NCBI GenBank assembly: GCA_013180625.2
Contig: SNVD02010473.1
Location: 2,294,001-2,358,000, forward strand
Origin: Boswellia sacra
Taxonomy: Eukaryota > Streptophyta > Magnoliopsida > Sapindales > Burseraceae
Length of the DNA: 64,000 bases
Direction of reading: 5' to 3'
The notes under the pieces are model-generated. The model was not told the origin of the DNA and searched no databases. It saw only the letters and a program-made list of their open reading frames with translations. Positions within the stretch are counted from its first letter, which is position 1, and the number at the start of each line of letters is the position of its first letter. Shown piece after piece: positions 36,473-48,313 of this stretch. The translations under genes were made by a program, and so were the position numbers.

Positions 36473-36644
36473 CTTCTTCCTTGACTTCAACTGGAATTCC
36501 TTCATTCCCCTCTTCTTGGACAGAAGTTCCCGGGGTGAGGATCGATGGAGGTGCCCCACTCTGTCTCTTGGTTTTTTCTATCTCCTTCCTAGGGTAGCTG
36601 CTTGGCCCTTCACCCTCCACTATTCTGCTCCTCGTTTTCCCCAT

Positions 36645-38183
36645 CTTCTCTTTCTCTACACTAACTTTTTGCAAACACACTCGACTTTCTTGTAAACACA
36701 CTCTTTTTCTTTTGCGTTGAAGATGAAATAGGGTTGGGTGGGTGGCTGTAAGCTTGTAAATTAGCTTTACCAAATGTACATTCTTCTTTTTAATATGCTT
36801 TTCAAACACCACTGGCACAATCTTCAGTTCTCGCACACAGCATGTGACCTTATGACCTTATTTGTGCAAAAGTTTTTTCTCTTTTTACCCTCATTGGATT
36901 TTAATGGAAAGGTTCTTGATAGTCCCATTCTTTTAATGTATATTTACTTCACTTGCATAAAAAGATTTAACTTTGAAGTGTTTGTGTATGAGCTACCAAA
37001 ATTAGAAGCAAAACATATACATACTGTCGCAAAAAGTCAGATATCTTTCACCACTACCTCATGTAATTTGCCACATCTCCAAATCAGGGCCATCCACTTG
37101 TTTTAATCTTTGTTCATTGCCGTTTGCGATATTTGTGTAAAGGAGCTCTATCCTTCTGTAACGGAGATGTGCATTTCTTTGTTTTATGCTACTTACGGTC
37201 CCACCCTTAATGACGATCCAGTACTTCCCATAATTTTATATTCAGATCCCAGTATACCCAACAAGCATTTAAATAGCTTTTTATGCTTATTAAGCTATGC
37301 TAGATATTATTAACGGATGATCCAACTTTCATATATCAACCACTATATTACACTTACATTACAAAACAAACACACACACACACACACACATTCATATCAA
37401 CATCTCAGATGAAATAGATACAAACAATTGATTTTGAGAGGAACGGTTTATATATACTAAGCATACAAACAACTCTACCAAACAAGTTACAATTGCCCAT
37501 GAGAAATAACCAAAGAATTGTAGTATAGTAAGTACAAGGAACCTCGTAGAAATTAAGGTTGTAATTAATCACATTGTAATTAACCAAAGAATCTGTAAGT
37601 TCTTTTCTAGATTTTTCGTCTTCATTGATGTATTATATAGTGTGGTGTGTATATATATATAATTTATCATATCAATTCATTAATGGAATAACACATCACC
37701 TAAAGATGAAAAAATCTGAAATGCATATATATATATATATATCAAATAGAGCTGCTTTAAGGAAAAAAAAAAAACTCAAATTTCATTACACAGGAGAAAC
37801 TATTAAATATTGCAAAAGTCGAAAAAGTTTTTATAAGGATATTCCAAAATTCAAAGGGAAAACAAATGCTGCTTCGTTTGTAATACAATATGTTTTCATT
37901 TCCTGATCTATAGCTCCTACCCCATTTTGTTTTCCTCTGAACATAATTGCAAAAGCCAAGTAAAGAGTTGCAAAATCTGGATTCTTGAAGGCAACACGAA
38001 CATGGCAAATGAATCCATTTCTCCTTACCATGATTCTGTACTGCATTTTGGCGACTTGACTGGCTCTAAAAACTTCTTCAATGACCCTCTTACTGCAACC
38101 AGTACTAAAACTATAACAACTAACACAGGAGAATGCTTTGCCAATAACGCTTATAACTGCATTAAACGATAGTTACCTATTTT
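36645..38183. other. Intergenic DNA with simple repeats
   Basis: The lower part is the 5' flank of the 36644 pseudogene. A (CA)10 run lies at 37371-37390 and an (AT)9 run near 37725-37742. I see no coherent gene; the short open frames lack domains. Confidence 0.6.
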
Positions 38184-40905
38184 TCAACGTAAATCAGGAC
38201 CAAAACCCCATATGCGAATTGCCAATTTACATGGAAGTAAATCAGATGGAACTAGAAAGAATGACTCTTTTAAACAAGGGTTCTGATCATTGCGCTTCTG
38301 AATGCTCTTTGTGCAAGACTGGAATTTAATGGTGCTCTCAAATTCATCTTCCACCAGAATAGAGTACTTCAAGCAACATTTCTCACTTGTCTGAATCATG
38401 CAACAAATTGACAATGCATTCGCCCAACTTTGATTGCTATTGTTGAGAATAAATAGGACGCCATCTTTCTCTTCTTGAAGAAGAATAAATTCGGTATCAA
38501 CATAAATGGGAACAACGAAGTCTTGATTGTACTGAAACTGTATCGCAGAATTCTTATGCTTACACCTGAAGTGTTGGTATAACTGGCTGGATGACCCAAC
38601 AAAGTAGCAGTCTAAAATGGGGCAGAAACATGGTGCGTAGTTGCATGTCTTATGGTGATCATTGTTCTTGTTGTAAGTCATTGTTTCTTTGCATCCATAA
38701 CTTGCATTCTGGCATCGTACTTTGACAGATTCTAAAACTTTCTCCAAGGCCAAATTACGGATATGACCAATGAGTGAATGACAGTAGTGACATATATTGG
38801 GGAGTTTGGCGCAGCACGAAGAGCATGCTACATGCCCATTATTACACTGTATACCACACAAGCATTCAAAAAATTATTCAATTGCTATTAGTATTTGCAA
38901 GGATGACCTTCTACCAGTTGAAAGGTTATCAGACAGTAGAACACACAGAGAATAGATGTGTATGTGCACACAAAGCTACATTCATTCTTATACCCAGACC
39001 ACCAGTATTGGTCTGACAAAGTATTTAACACTGGAAATCCTCCGATAATGTATATTTTCAACTAAATGCAGTGTGTACCACATAATATACTCGCAGACAT
39101 TTTTGACAGAATATCCATATATATGATTAAGCATTAAACCACTTCTTTTACACTTTCAAGTAACCTTCAATTATCAAACTATCTCCTAATTACTTTTCAT
39201 TACTCGGAAACAGCACTCTTAGCTATTTAAACCTATAAAACCCTCTCTATAACATTAAACATCAAGTCCAGAATGCATTTGCCCTTTTCTTTTAAATAAG
39301 AAACTCTTTCTATAGAAAACACGTCTTCAACCCCAATATAAATAAGGCTTCCCTGAACAACCACCAAATGCATTTACTTGACGACTAGCAGCAGGTGAAA
39401 AATTAATGCGAGTTCAATCCCTTGGGAAGATGAGGAGATGGTTAAAATAATACATAATATAAACTAAAATTGTAGACTGTGACACTTATTTCAAACCTTT
39501 CTAGAGAACAGAGAAATAACTTGTTCCACAACTATTTACAGAACAGAAAGAAAATCCCTCACTGATACCCGATAGAGATGGTAATCTACCTCACAATACT
39601 GAAGATGTCATCTAGAAGATGAGAAAACAGAAAATAAAATATATGGAAGGAGACAGAAAACAACGAAATATACTTGATATCCCATAATCTATTGAAATGG
39701 TTCTCATTTAAGCTTGGTCACAAATAAATTACTTGAAAGAGTGTTTTGAACTATGAAAATCACTATCACAGGATATCCTATAACTATTTAAATTATTTTC
39801 AGTTTCTTCCAAAAGCCAAAGACACATCTCTTTCGCAAGTAAAATAAAAAATAAATAAAAATAGAAGAGTATCTTCTCATTAATTGACCATTACTGATTT
39901 TTATTTATTTACACTGGATAAACAGTATTCAACGGATATTCAGGTTAAGAGTCACATAATTAAATAAAAATAATGTGCACAAATGTTTTCACTAAAAAAT
40001 TCAAAATGAGAAAAGTTTTAGGCGCAAATAGATCACGTGAGAAAAAGCAAACTCCTAAAGATAGCTATCAGTTTTGGCCATGATGTACATGTTTCTCTAA
40101 ATATATTCATACTTCAAAATTGTGATGTATAAGCCTCGTTTGAATGTGGACTCCCAAATTTAACCATCTCGTAGATAGTTTGAACACCTTTTTATTTTAC
40201 AAGAAAGCTGCGCCATCTAGTTAGATGACACACCTTATAATTTACAAGAAAGGTACACTATGTACCGAATATTCCATGACAACATTAAGAAATGAAAGCA
40301 ACCAAAATAGAGAGACCAAATCAAGATCATGAACTCCTATGTAGGGAGCTGATATAGCAGGCAGTAGTGTGCTGGACAAGAATGCCCTTTGCATTACTAG
40401 TTTTGAATTGGCACCCTTTTTGAACTTACCATGCCCATGCTCCTCCCAATGGAATTACAGGATAAAATGCACTGAAGGCGGAGGAATCATTCGAAAGAAA
40501 CCTATCTTCAAAGAGGGCCCAATCTTGTATTATAACCCTATGACTTATTATAAGATCATCCTAGCTGCCCAAACCACAAGGCCCTAACTTTAAGCAGAGA
40601 ATCTCAGCACAATATACTCCCCAACAAAAAATGCAAAACCCAGATAAAATTCAAACAACCACATCAAAACCCGAAGCATATCATACATAACAGACACAAG
40701 TGATAATATCTTCATAAGAAAGAATTGGGATAGAAAATAAGACCTGATAGATAGGAATGGTCAAAGGCTCCCAGCAAAGAGGGCAATCAAGAACTTCTGG
40801 GTTGGTTAGGGTCACAGAAAGGGACCCATTTTCAGAGTGTCCATTTGGATCAGCTATCTCTCCTGCGCCACGATTACCAGGTGCTGATTCTTCAGATCCA
40901 TTCAT
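38184..40905 (-). CDS. SINA-like RING E3 ubiquitin ligase with a 1.9-kb intron
   Basis: Exon 1 is 40905-40744 (54 codons) and exon 2 is 38846-38184 (220 codons plus stop), giving 274 residues. RING ligands C41, C44, C55, H59, C62, C65, C73, C76 are complete. Zinc fingers (CQNASYGC, CFCPILDC, H..H) and a TRAF-like domain with ILLQEEKDG and an AIRIWGFG end follow. The intron (40743-38847, 1897 bp) is much longer than the 100-600 bp of its siblings but keeps GT-AG ends and phase 0. I saw no LTR or TIR in it by eye. The ATG at 40905 begins MNGSEE. No TATA box is obvious; CTTTTAAAAAGG lies just upstream. It is predicted to be a ubiquitin ligase of unknown target. Confidence 0.88.
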
Positions 40906-41289
40906 TGTAGCTTGCTCTATCCTTTTTAAAAGGTATTAATTCGAAACCTGCCCATAAAATTGACAAACAATCCTCTAATTCAATATCCAATTTAAACTAA
41001 TATAAAACCTAGTAACTGAAAAGTTGAAGCACCACCTAAAGCAAGAAAACAAAAAATAAAAATAAAACACTACAAAAATCAGCCAAAGAAATTTAAGAAA
41101 AAGAACAAATAAATAATCTGATATCCAAGAAATTATAGTAACTCTAGTGTGCAACAGAGCGTATAAAATAATAAAGTAGAGACATAAAAAAAAAAATACC
41201 ATTATTTGAAACCAAAAAAATCATTAAAGGATTATCTCTATCATCTTGCAAACAAGCTATAACAAACTAAGGGGCCGGGTATTATATGA
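40906..41289. other. Short intergenic spacer
   Basis: This is A-rich sequence with no supported gene. Homology to the 15.4-kb SINA pseudogene starts abruptly near 41290. Confidence 0.6.
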
Positions 41290-42238
41290 TTTGCATCCAT
41301 AGTCGGAGTATGTGCATAGAACTTTGGCAGACTTTATAACTCTCATGAATGGCCGTGCAGCGGCAGGAGCCAGAAAATGCACGGCAGGAGCCAGAAAATG
41401 CACAGCAGGAGTGACACTAGTTTTCGAGTGCGATGATGGGGCAAGAGAAGAAAGTTATATGCCCATTCTCACGCTGAGTTGAAGAGCAAACATTCCATAA
41501 GTGACACCAATACAAACCAAAACTTAAAAAAATAAAAAATAAAAAAAAATCAGTAACAAGCTCGGTTTTAACTTGATGTAAGGTATCTCAACAGAACAAA
41601 CTAAAGCAAGACAATGAAAACCCAGATAAAAGTAATAAGCACCAAAACAGGTCAAAACAGAGAATTCAAGTCCGGAACCAGCAATCCTGAGTAACCATTA
41701 ACAACCCCAACAAGTAAACTTCTAACATAACAAAAAGATCCAACATATAATGTCTTGATACAACCACAAATATGAGCAAAGGAAGTTTTTTTTTTTTTAG
41801 TTAAATAGCCCAAGTAAAGTCCTTTTAGATTTTTGTGAGAGTTTTGTTAACAACACAAAAGTTAAGTTCCATAATGCTCATTCTCATATTTCACAAACCA
41901 AAACTGAAGCCCATTCAGTAGTAACTTCCTGCAGAAAATCCCAACATGACAAACGAACGAAAACCAGATAGAAGTAGGAGAAATCAAATAAGCTAGCATT
42001 CCATGCATAACAAACATACCCAATTACAATTATCTTCATACAAACACAAAGAGCCGAAGAGAAAACAAACCTGAAAGATTCGAACAGTCAAGGGCTCACA
42101 AAAACAGGGGCAATTGAAAACATTTGGCTCGGTTAGAAATACAGAATCAGCCCTCTTCGTCTTCTTTGAAGTTGGTTTGGTGTTGAAAATCTCTGGATTA
42201 CTTTTTCTTGTCGTGGTTAAGTTTATTTTGTAATGCAA
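41290..42238 (-). pseudogene. Truncated SINA-like pseudogene, duplicate of the 15.4-16.4 kb copy
   Basis: Exon 1 remnant (42238-42071) carries the same CPCFC RING change and the same missing ATG as the copy at 16360. Only the first part of exon 2 (41473-41290) remains; zinc fingers and the TRAF-like domain are deleted at 41290. The first codon of exon 2 is CGT, so the third RING cysteine is arginine. A 21-bp unit is tandemly duplicated at 41362-41403 and is absent from the sister copy. Confidence 0.88.
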
Positions 42239-42842
42239 ATAACGTCTCTACTGGACTCTTCTAATTGTTCCTTTCCTTGTGTTAACTAATTTTTTTCTAA
42301 ACAAATTTGATTTAATTTCGGGCACTAAAATTTGAAATCTTGATATACAAAGAAAATAGGAAAGAAAATAAATCCTGGACAAAAATATATCTGACTTAAA
42401 TAAAGGATTTCCACAATTTTTCAACCCAATTTTGGACATATTTAGAAGTAACAATAATTTAAAAAAAAAAAATCAATGGAATCCAATCTGATGCCAATAT
42501 ATATGTACGTGTGCATGCATGCATTAGAATCGAATTAAAGGTTACAATATCTGAGCAAAGACATTCTTAATCTAGTCCAATTTTTATTGAATATATGCCA
42601 AGTTTGGTTCCAACTTGCAATCTTTTATTGCACTTCATCTTTTAAGTCCATTTTTGTCAATTTTTTCAAATCTTAGCATACACCCCCAAGTACGATCCCT
42701 TATTTATGGGCAAAACAGAAAGGATAACATCTTGCTCTTCTTGGAGAAGAAGTAATATTTCACTAACATTTAATTTGAAAAACTAGCTCTTCTTGAGGAA
42801 GAAGCAATCTTTGACTAACATTTAATTTGGAAGACTGTACTT
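42239..42842. other. Duplicated 5' flank (paralogue of 16361-16958)
   Basis: This is non-coding and very similar in sequence and order to the flank upstream of the 16.4-kb pseudogene. Confidence 0.75.
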
Positions 42843-42950
42843 TAAAAGTAGTGCAGTGTGAAAGGGGCATAAACACAGTGCATATTGGCGCGTTATCTGA
42901 TAACTAAAATCATATATGTTATAACTCAATGTTTACTAATAACATCAAGA
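42843..42950 (-). pseudogene. SINA exon-2 scrap with unoccupied transposon site
   Basis: TAA at 42843-42845 is the single uninterrupted target where the sister segment holds the 1482-bp element. The next 100 bp (AAGTAGTGCAGT... to TATAACTCAATG) match 18447-18540 and derive from the SINA zinc-finger region on the minus strand. Confidence 0.8.
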
Positions 42951-43399
42951 TACAGCTATAACCTAATTTACTAATAACAAGTCTAAGAACTTTCAAATAT
43001 CTAGCATAATTTTATCAGAGGTGTATCTCATTCTAAACTTCTTTTACTATTTTAAGGATTATTTTTTTTAATGGGAAATGAATTTCAACGAGGACACGAC
43101 TATCGTCCAAAAGCACTACTGATCCTACTATTTTTTTTCCCATTTATCTATAAACATTTGTATTGTATCTTAACCTGAATGACATTTGAGCTAACATATT
43201 AACACCAACTCAAGCGCCAAAAATTTGTACCTTAAGAGGTATTAAAATAAGTTGAGAAGATATAATCCTAAAAGGAAATAACAGCTAATATTCATACAAT
43301 ACTAACTTTAGTTCAAATTTCAGATATAAATACAAGCATAAAATTAAAGATGACCAAATTTGAAATACAGAGGTTGTGAGAACTCATTTATGACTTACT
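42951..43399. other. Intergenic spacer
   Basis: A/T-rich DNA between two SINA remnants. Nothing is recognisable. Confidence 0.5.
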
Positions 43400-44760
43400 C
43401 GAGGTCTCTACATGCGGATATCCAAGACAATTCGCCTACTCATGTAAGAGAGAGATGATGGAACTATAAGTAATTTGAAATTAGGGTCAGTGAAACTAAA
43501 TGTTTTCTTGTCAAAGCTCACTGTGAAAGATTAGAATTTGAGGTCGTGGCTTCGAAGTTCTGCTCGAACGTATTAGGTTGACACCATAGTTTAAGTTGTG
43601 GGAACAACACTACTAATAGTGATCGCAATCCCGAAATCTCGAAAATCATTGCAAAGAATAAATAGGACGTGATCATCTTTCTCTTCTTGAAGAATAAGGA
43701 ATTTGTCATAGACACCTAAGCTAAGATGTAAGACTATCGTAGCCGAACTGCACAGTTGTATTCTTGTGTTTATCATTGCAATGTTGTTATACCTGGTTGG
43801 ATCAACCTAAAAAGTGGCAGAACAGAAGAGGATATGAACATGGCGCATGGGGGCAGCTCTTCTTGTGATCATCTTTCTTGTTGTAACTGATTCTTTCATT
43901 GCATCCATACTTTTGCATTCTGGCATGTAAGTCTGGTCGAATCTAAAACTTTCTCAGTTGCCCTGCAGCGGATTTTGCCTATAGTTGAACGGCAGAAGGG
44001 ACATTTGTTTCTGAGTTCTTTCTTGGCGTAGCAATTTGAGCAGGCTATATGCCCATTTGCACACTTATTTTTCATGCCAGGAAATAGATTTTTATTTAGT
44101 GTTGTCATATAGCACAATGACTTGCTAGTCAAGGAGAGTTAATTGTGAGATTTATAGTACCTAAAAACATATAACAATAAACATTGCTTTTAACGAGAAA
44201 ACCAACTATGAAAATTTTTTTAACTGCAATGTCATCTAGGAAACTGTTCCTCTAGCATCCAATTCAGCAGCCAGAAACTTGCAAGAAAGCTATAACTCCC
44301 AATCACATAAATGATATCATGCCAGCACCACCATCATAAAATTTTTTTTAAAAAAATTGCAAAACCTAATTAAGGAGTGTTCTACGACTCAAAAGTACAA
44401 ATATTGTCTTTAATCACATAACATAAGACAAAACCCACAAGCGGAAAGGCTCTTAACTTCATGCAAAAATCTCACCGCAACACAATAGAAACTAGCAGCC
44501 AAATTCCAAAACCCGTATAAAGAGTCATGAAACCAAGCCAAAATCTCTAATAATTAATGCAAGACAAAATACCCGACTAAGAATAACTACATAAAAACAT
44601 AAATAAAGGCGGAAAAAAAAACTGTGACTAGAAATAAACCTGAATGACAGGAGTGGACAAGGTCTCAGAGCAAATAGGGCAGTCAAAAACTTCCGGGTCT
44701 ATCACAAAAACCGACTTCTTTGCACAAGTCGAAGTATCACGGTATCACCCATCCTCTTCA
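43400..44760 (-). pseudogene. SINA-like pseudogene with one-base insertion
   Basis: Exon 1 (about 44760-44640) encodes DPEVFDCPICSETLSTPVIQ and a GT donor. Exon 2 runs from 44063 to about 43400 after a 576-bp intron. The RING half in exon 2 (CANGHIACSNC...CPFC) is good, but an extra A near 43912 shifts the frame where siblings read AKYGC. Stops and shifts follow in the zinc-finger region. The end reads LDIRM then TAG, so the IWG motif is lost. Open pieces of 78, 65 and 61 residues remain. It is not functional as it stands. Confidence 0.86.
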
Positions 44761-45924
44761 CAGATTTCTTCGATTGTGTTGTCAATTTTTAGATTAACGA
44801 TACTTTATTCTTGATTAAATATTCATCCTTTCCTTTCAAGACATTGATGTAGCACAAGTTTGAGTTACAGTCTAGGTTTTAGTTAGGATTTCTATTAGTC
44901 TAGTTTTAAATTAGGATTCCTATTATTTGAGGAAATTGATTATTATTTTTTTATTTAATCAAGACTTTGTTACTTATAAGATATCAAATATTGTTAGAAT
45001 TTTATTTTATTTAAGATAGCTAACTTGTTGGACAAGAATTAGGGTTGTTTAGTTATATATATGATTGTTATGGGTGCTTATTATTAATGAATTATTAATA
45101 ATATTTGAAAAAATCCCTTTGGTAGTTTTGTTAAAACTACGTGTTGTTTTCTTTTAATAATCCATCAAAAACTGTTCATTATTTTTAAGATTTATTTCTA
45201 ATCACATAAAAAAATAATTTGAATAATAAGGATAGTATATTTCGTAAAATTTAAAATCTTATTATAAATATGTGACAAGTGATGTGGCATTATTATACCA
45301 CTTGCCATATCACGTCACGATCTAAATAATAAATGAAACTTCATTTACTACACCATTTAGGATAGGTTAGAATAAAAATTTGAAAAAAGTATCAATAATT
45401 ATAGTTAATTGATTTTTTTATTTTTTTTTTAGTTTAAACGGATAAAAATCAATTATGTGTTAAAGAAAGGGACTGTTGGGCATTTCTCCAAAAGTATTAA
45501 TGATATTTTTGGTGTTATCAACGGTTAATCATAACTTAATTACCCTGTTAAGAAAAAGGTGCTATAATTAATTATTTAATGAAGAATATGGAAAGAATAG
45601 TTATTAATCGGATCGATGCTCAGCCTGTCGAACTACATTTATTGATGAAAAGCAAATCAAGCAGTCGAGATGTTCACTACAGATACAGCACGATGCTATC
45701 TATGTTCACCTGAAAATAAGAAAAACGGAGACCGAATAGTAGGTTTTCTTGAAGTCTAAAACTTGATCATATTCATTAATATGACCAAATTAAAGCGATG
45801 CATTATAATATCATAGGGTAATTGAATACATAAGTTTTATATATCAAAACAGAATAATTATATACGTAAACATTAAGGCAATTAAATTTCTGTGGATGTC
45901 CAACTTGGCCAGCGCCATTGATTT
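44761..45924. other. AT-rich intergenic DNA
   Basis: No gene, RNA or bounded repeat could be supported in this stretch. Confidence 0.55.
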
Positions 45925-46940
45925 AACGCCTTATGCGGATGTCCAACTTGAGCAGCGTCTAACAACCGAAGTGCTTGGAACGTATAAGCAACTCCTCCAT
46001 TGCAGGAGCATTATCTACCCGGTTCTACAAGCCATTTGTTTTAGATTGAAATCTTAGGGTGCTTCCACTACATCTCGTCATCATGCTGTAGAAGATTCCT
46101 GCCTTCCACAAGGGCGCAATATGTCCAATTGAAATTATATGCCCATGACGTTCAATTCTATTGTTCAGAACAAATATGTCACCAGAATTCTCTTCTTGCA
46201 GAACAATGAATTTGCGTTTAACATCTAACAATACGTGCATGATTCTATTAAATTCAAATTTTACTGCCGCATCCTCATGTCTAAACCTGAAGTGTTTGTG
46301 CAACTTTCTGGATTTACCAACGAAGTTGCATACTGAAAGTATGCATGACCATGGCGCACGGTGGCATGTTTTCTTGTGATCACGCTTCTGGCTGTAATTC
46401 ATTGTTTCTTTGCATCCATACTTGGTGTTTTGGCATTTTACTCTCACAGATTCCAAAACCTTCTCCAATGCCCTGCAAAGATCATACCCAATTGAAGATG
46501 AGCAGTAGGATCATTTATCCGTCCCGGTGTAGCAGGTTTCACAAGCTATGTGCCCGTTGTCACACTGACTGTTGATTGCCATATAAACAAAAATGAAGTT
46601 ATCAAGCAGATTGATATCGGCATAGACATTGACTTGCAAAACAATTGGAATTAGAGAAGAAAACGAACCTGAAAGACAGGAATTTTCAGGGGTTCACCGC
46701 AAACTGGGCAATCGAGAATTTCTGGGTCGGATACTTTCCATAAAACGGGAGCAGCTCTAGCACTATTTCCAGTGCCAACATTTTGACCTTCTCCTCGATG
46801 TACTTCCTCATTAATTTCCTGTTCGTTTTCTCCCCCTTCTACGGGATCAACAATGTTCTCTTATTCTTCTGGTTCCTCTTCTTCATGAATTTCTTTTCAT
46901 AGGTTGGTTTGAGAATGACGATCACTCTGTTTCTTGTTCA
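45925..46940 (-). pseudogene. SINA-like pseudogene of the long acidic subtype
   Basis: Exon 1 (about 46940-46669) has a glutamate-rich N-terminus like that of the 53517 gene, interrupted by TAA in the EPEE-rich stretch, then DPEILDCPVCGEPLKIPVFQ. The 104-bp intron (46668-46565) is nearly the same length as the 100-bp intron of the 53-kb gene. In exon 2 the RING reads CDNGHIAC..C, then has TGA at the next cysteine (about 46510). A 147-residue open piece (46468-46025) keeps the zinc fingers and part of the TRAF-like domain, then stops early. The final LD-RIR-like end is frame-shifted at 45.93 kb. Confidence 0.87.
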
Positions 46941-48313
46941 CTTTTCATCCAAAAATGCTTAGTCTCTTACGTAATATTATTATAAATAGTACTTAGAAGA
47001 AAATTTTATTTTCTAAATCATTGCATATATAATCTATATTCTCAATTAAATTTATTTGCTAAATTTCATGAGAATTCATTTTGAGTACAGTGAACATATC
47101 TATGAATTAAATATTGATTATACTGTTTTTTATATATGATTCACTTAACAAATAATTAATTTTCTAGATTCCTTGAGAACTTAAAGTACCAATGTATTAA
47201 TTAAGTTTTGATTTAGGTTATATAATAGACCTTAACAATTAACTAATGGACTTCCTAAGATCTATTAAACTTATAAATAATGTTAAACCCACAATTGAGT
47301 TTACTCTTTAATTTGATGATTGATAACATTAATTTCACTTGAGATACGAGACTTTATGACAATTTTGAGGACAATAATATTGGTCAACATTCATTGACAC
47401 TTTCTAAAGGACTTTGACCTTCTGAGTTCTGATATCCATTCATTTTTTGTATTTAGCATTCAAAAATTAATCGGTGTACATTTTATCTACATATCTCCAA
47501 GGCATTATACAATGAACCATCCGTGTTCGCGGATTCCAATCATTCCATCATTAGAACATCTTTAATTGTTTGCAAAAAAATACGGGAAAAAAATTAGGTA
47601 CAGTATAATTATTATTTATTTATATAAAAATTATAAATATATTATAAAAATAGTAAAAGAAATAATAAAAATTATATATAAAAAAATGTAAACAAATTAT
47701 AAATAAAAAATATATAAAAATTATAAATACGATTTTTTCAGTTAAATTATTATTTTTAAATATATATTTATATTTCTTTATAGTTACAGTAAAATTCCTA
47801 TACAATATAATAACAGACTGCAGTAAAACTCAAAATATCTTATTATATTATTGCTTGTTGAATAAGAAAAGTCAATTAGACCTTGGAAATTGAAAATTAA
47901 GTTTATAATAAACTATAGATACCTCTCGAAGCAATTCAACACGAGATAAAATTGGGTAAAAACGTGTATTGTTCTTGATTGATTGATAGATGGCGCACAA
48001 ACTTCAGCTTTATATTAATGCTAAAGCAAAAGCAACACTTATCGACGGTTACACAATCTGATCAACTTTCTTAACAACTTGTTACAATCTAACCAACTAC
48101 AACAGAACGGTTACATTACCAAACTGCCCTCAATATAAAAAATTAGAAAACTGCCCTCTAATTTAAAATAAATATGTTGACAATTATGAACATCCAAATC
48201 CTTGATATTTCTGACTACAATTAAAAAATAAAAAAGAAAAAGAAAGAAATAGCATGGCATCAACTATTGATAATATTCTACTCAAAATGTTAACGAAAGG
48301 GGTGATTAATACT
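46941..48313. other. AT-rich intergenic DNA, possible decayed LTR near its end
   Basis: 47580-47800 is nearly pure A/T and its open frame is low-complexity. 47935-48250 (GGTTACACAATC..., AAACTGCCCTC twice) has the look of a retroelement LTR region but I found no second copy or boundary. No gene is supported. Confidence 0.4.

Larger units (their letters stand above)
29461..36644 (-). pseudogene. SINA-like pseudogene split by two retroelements
   Basis: The C-terminal end (29516-29461), the main exon 2 (35375-34716), the RING half of exon 1 (to 35606) and an acidic N-terminal part with ATG at 36644 belong to one copy. A copia element (29517-34715) sits between LEL and DV..IWGPG, and a TRIM (35865-36472) sits in the N-terminal part, whose frame is continuous once one target copy is counted (...VEVKEE then AYAEGEAKEE...). 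Independent lesions are TGA within the DV-IWG motif, TAA and TGA in the TRAF-like domain, and a frameshift where siblings read CPNS. The intron (35605-35376) has a GC donor. The N-terminus resembles that of the 53517 gene (TRSRI versus RSRIF), placing it in the long acidic subtype. Confidence 0.88.

Noticed and set aside
36390..36836. Plus-strand open frame over the TRIM end and SINA N-terminus, and the 122-codon minus-strand frame
   Set aside because: The plus-strand frame is antisense to the SINA acidic exon. The minus-strand frame is real SINA coding only from ATG 36644 and runs into the TRIM; it is included in the pseudogene.
47620..47805. 61-codon open frame rich in I, F, Y, N
   Set aside because: Product of an almost pure A/T tract.
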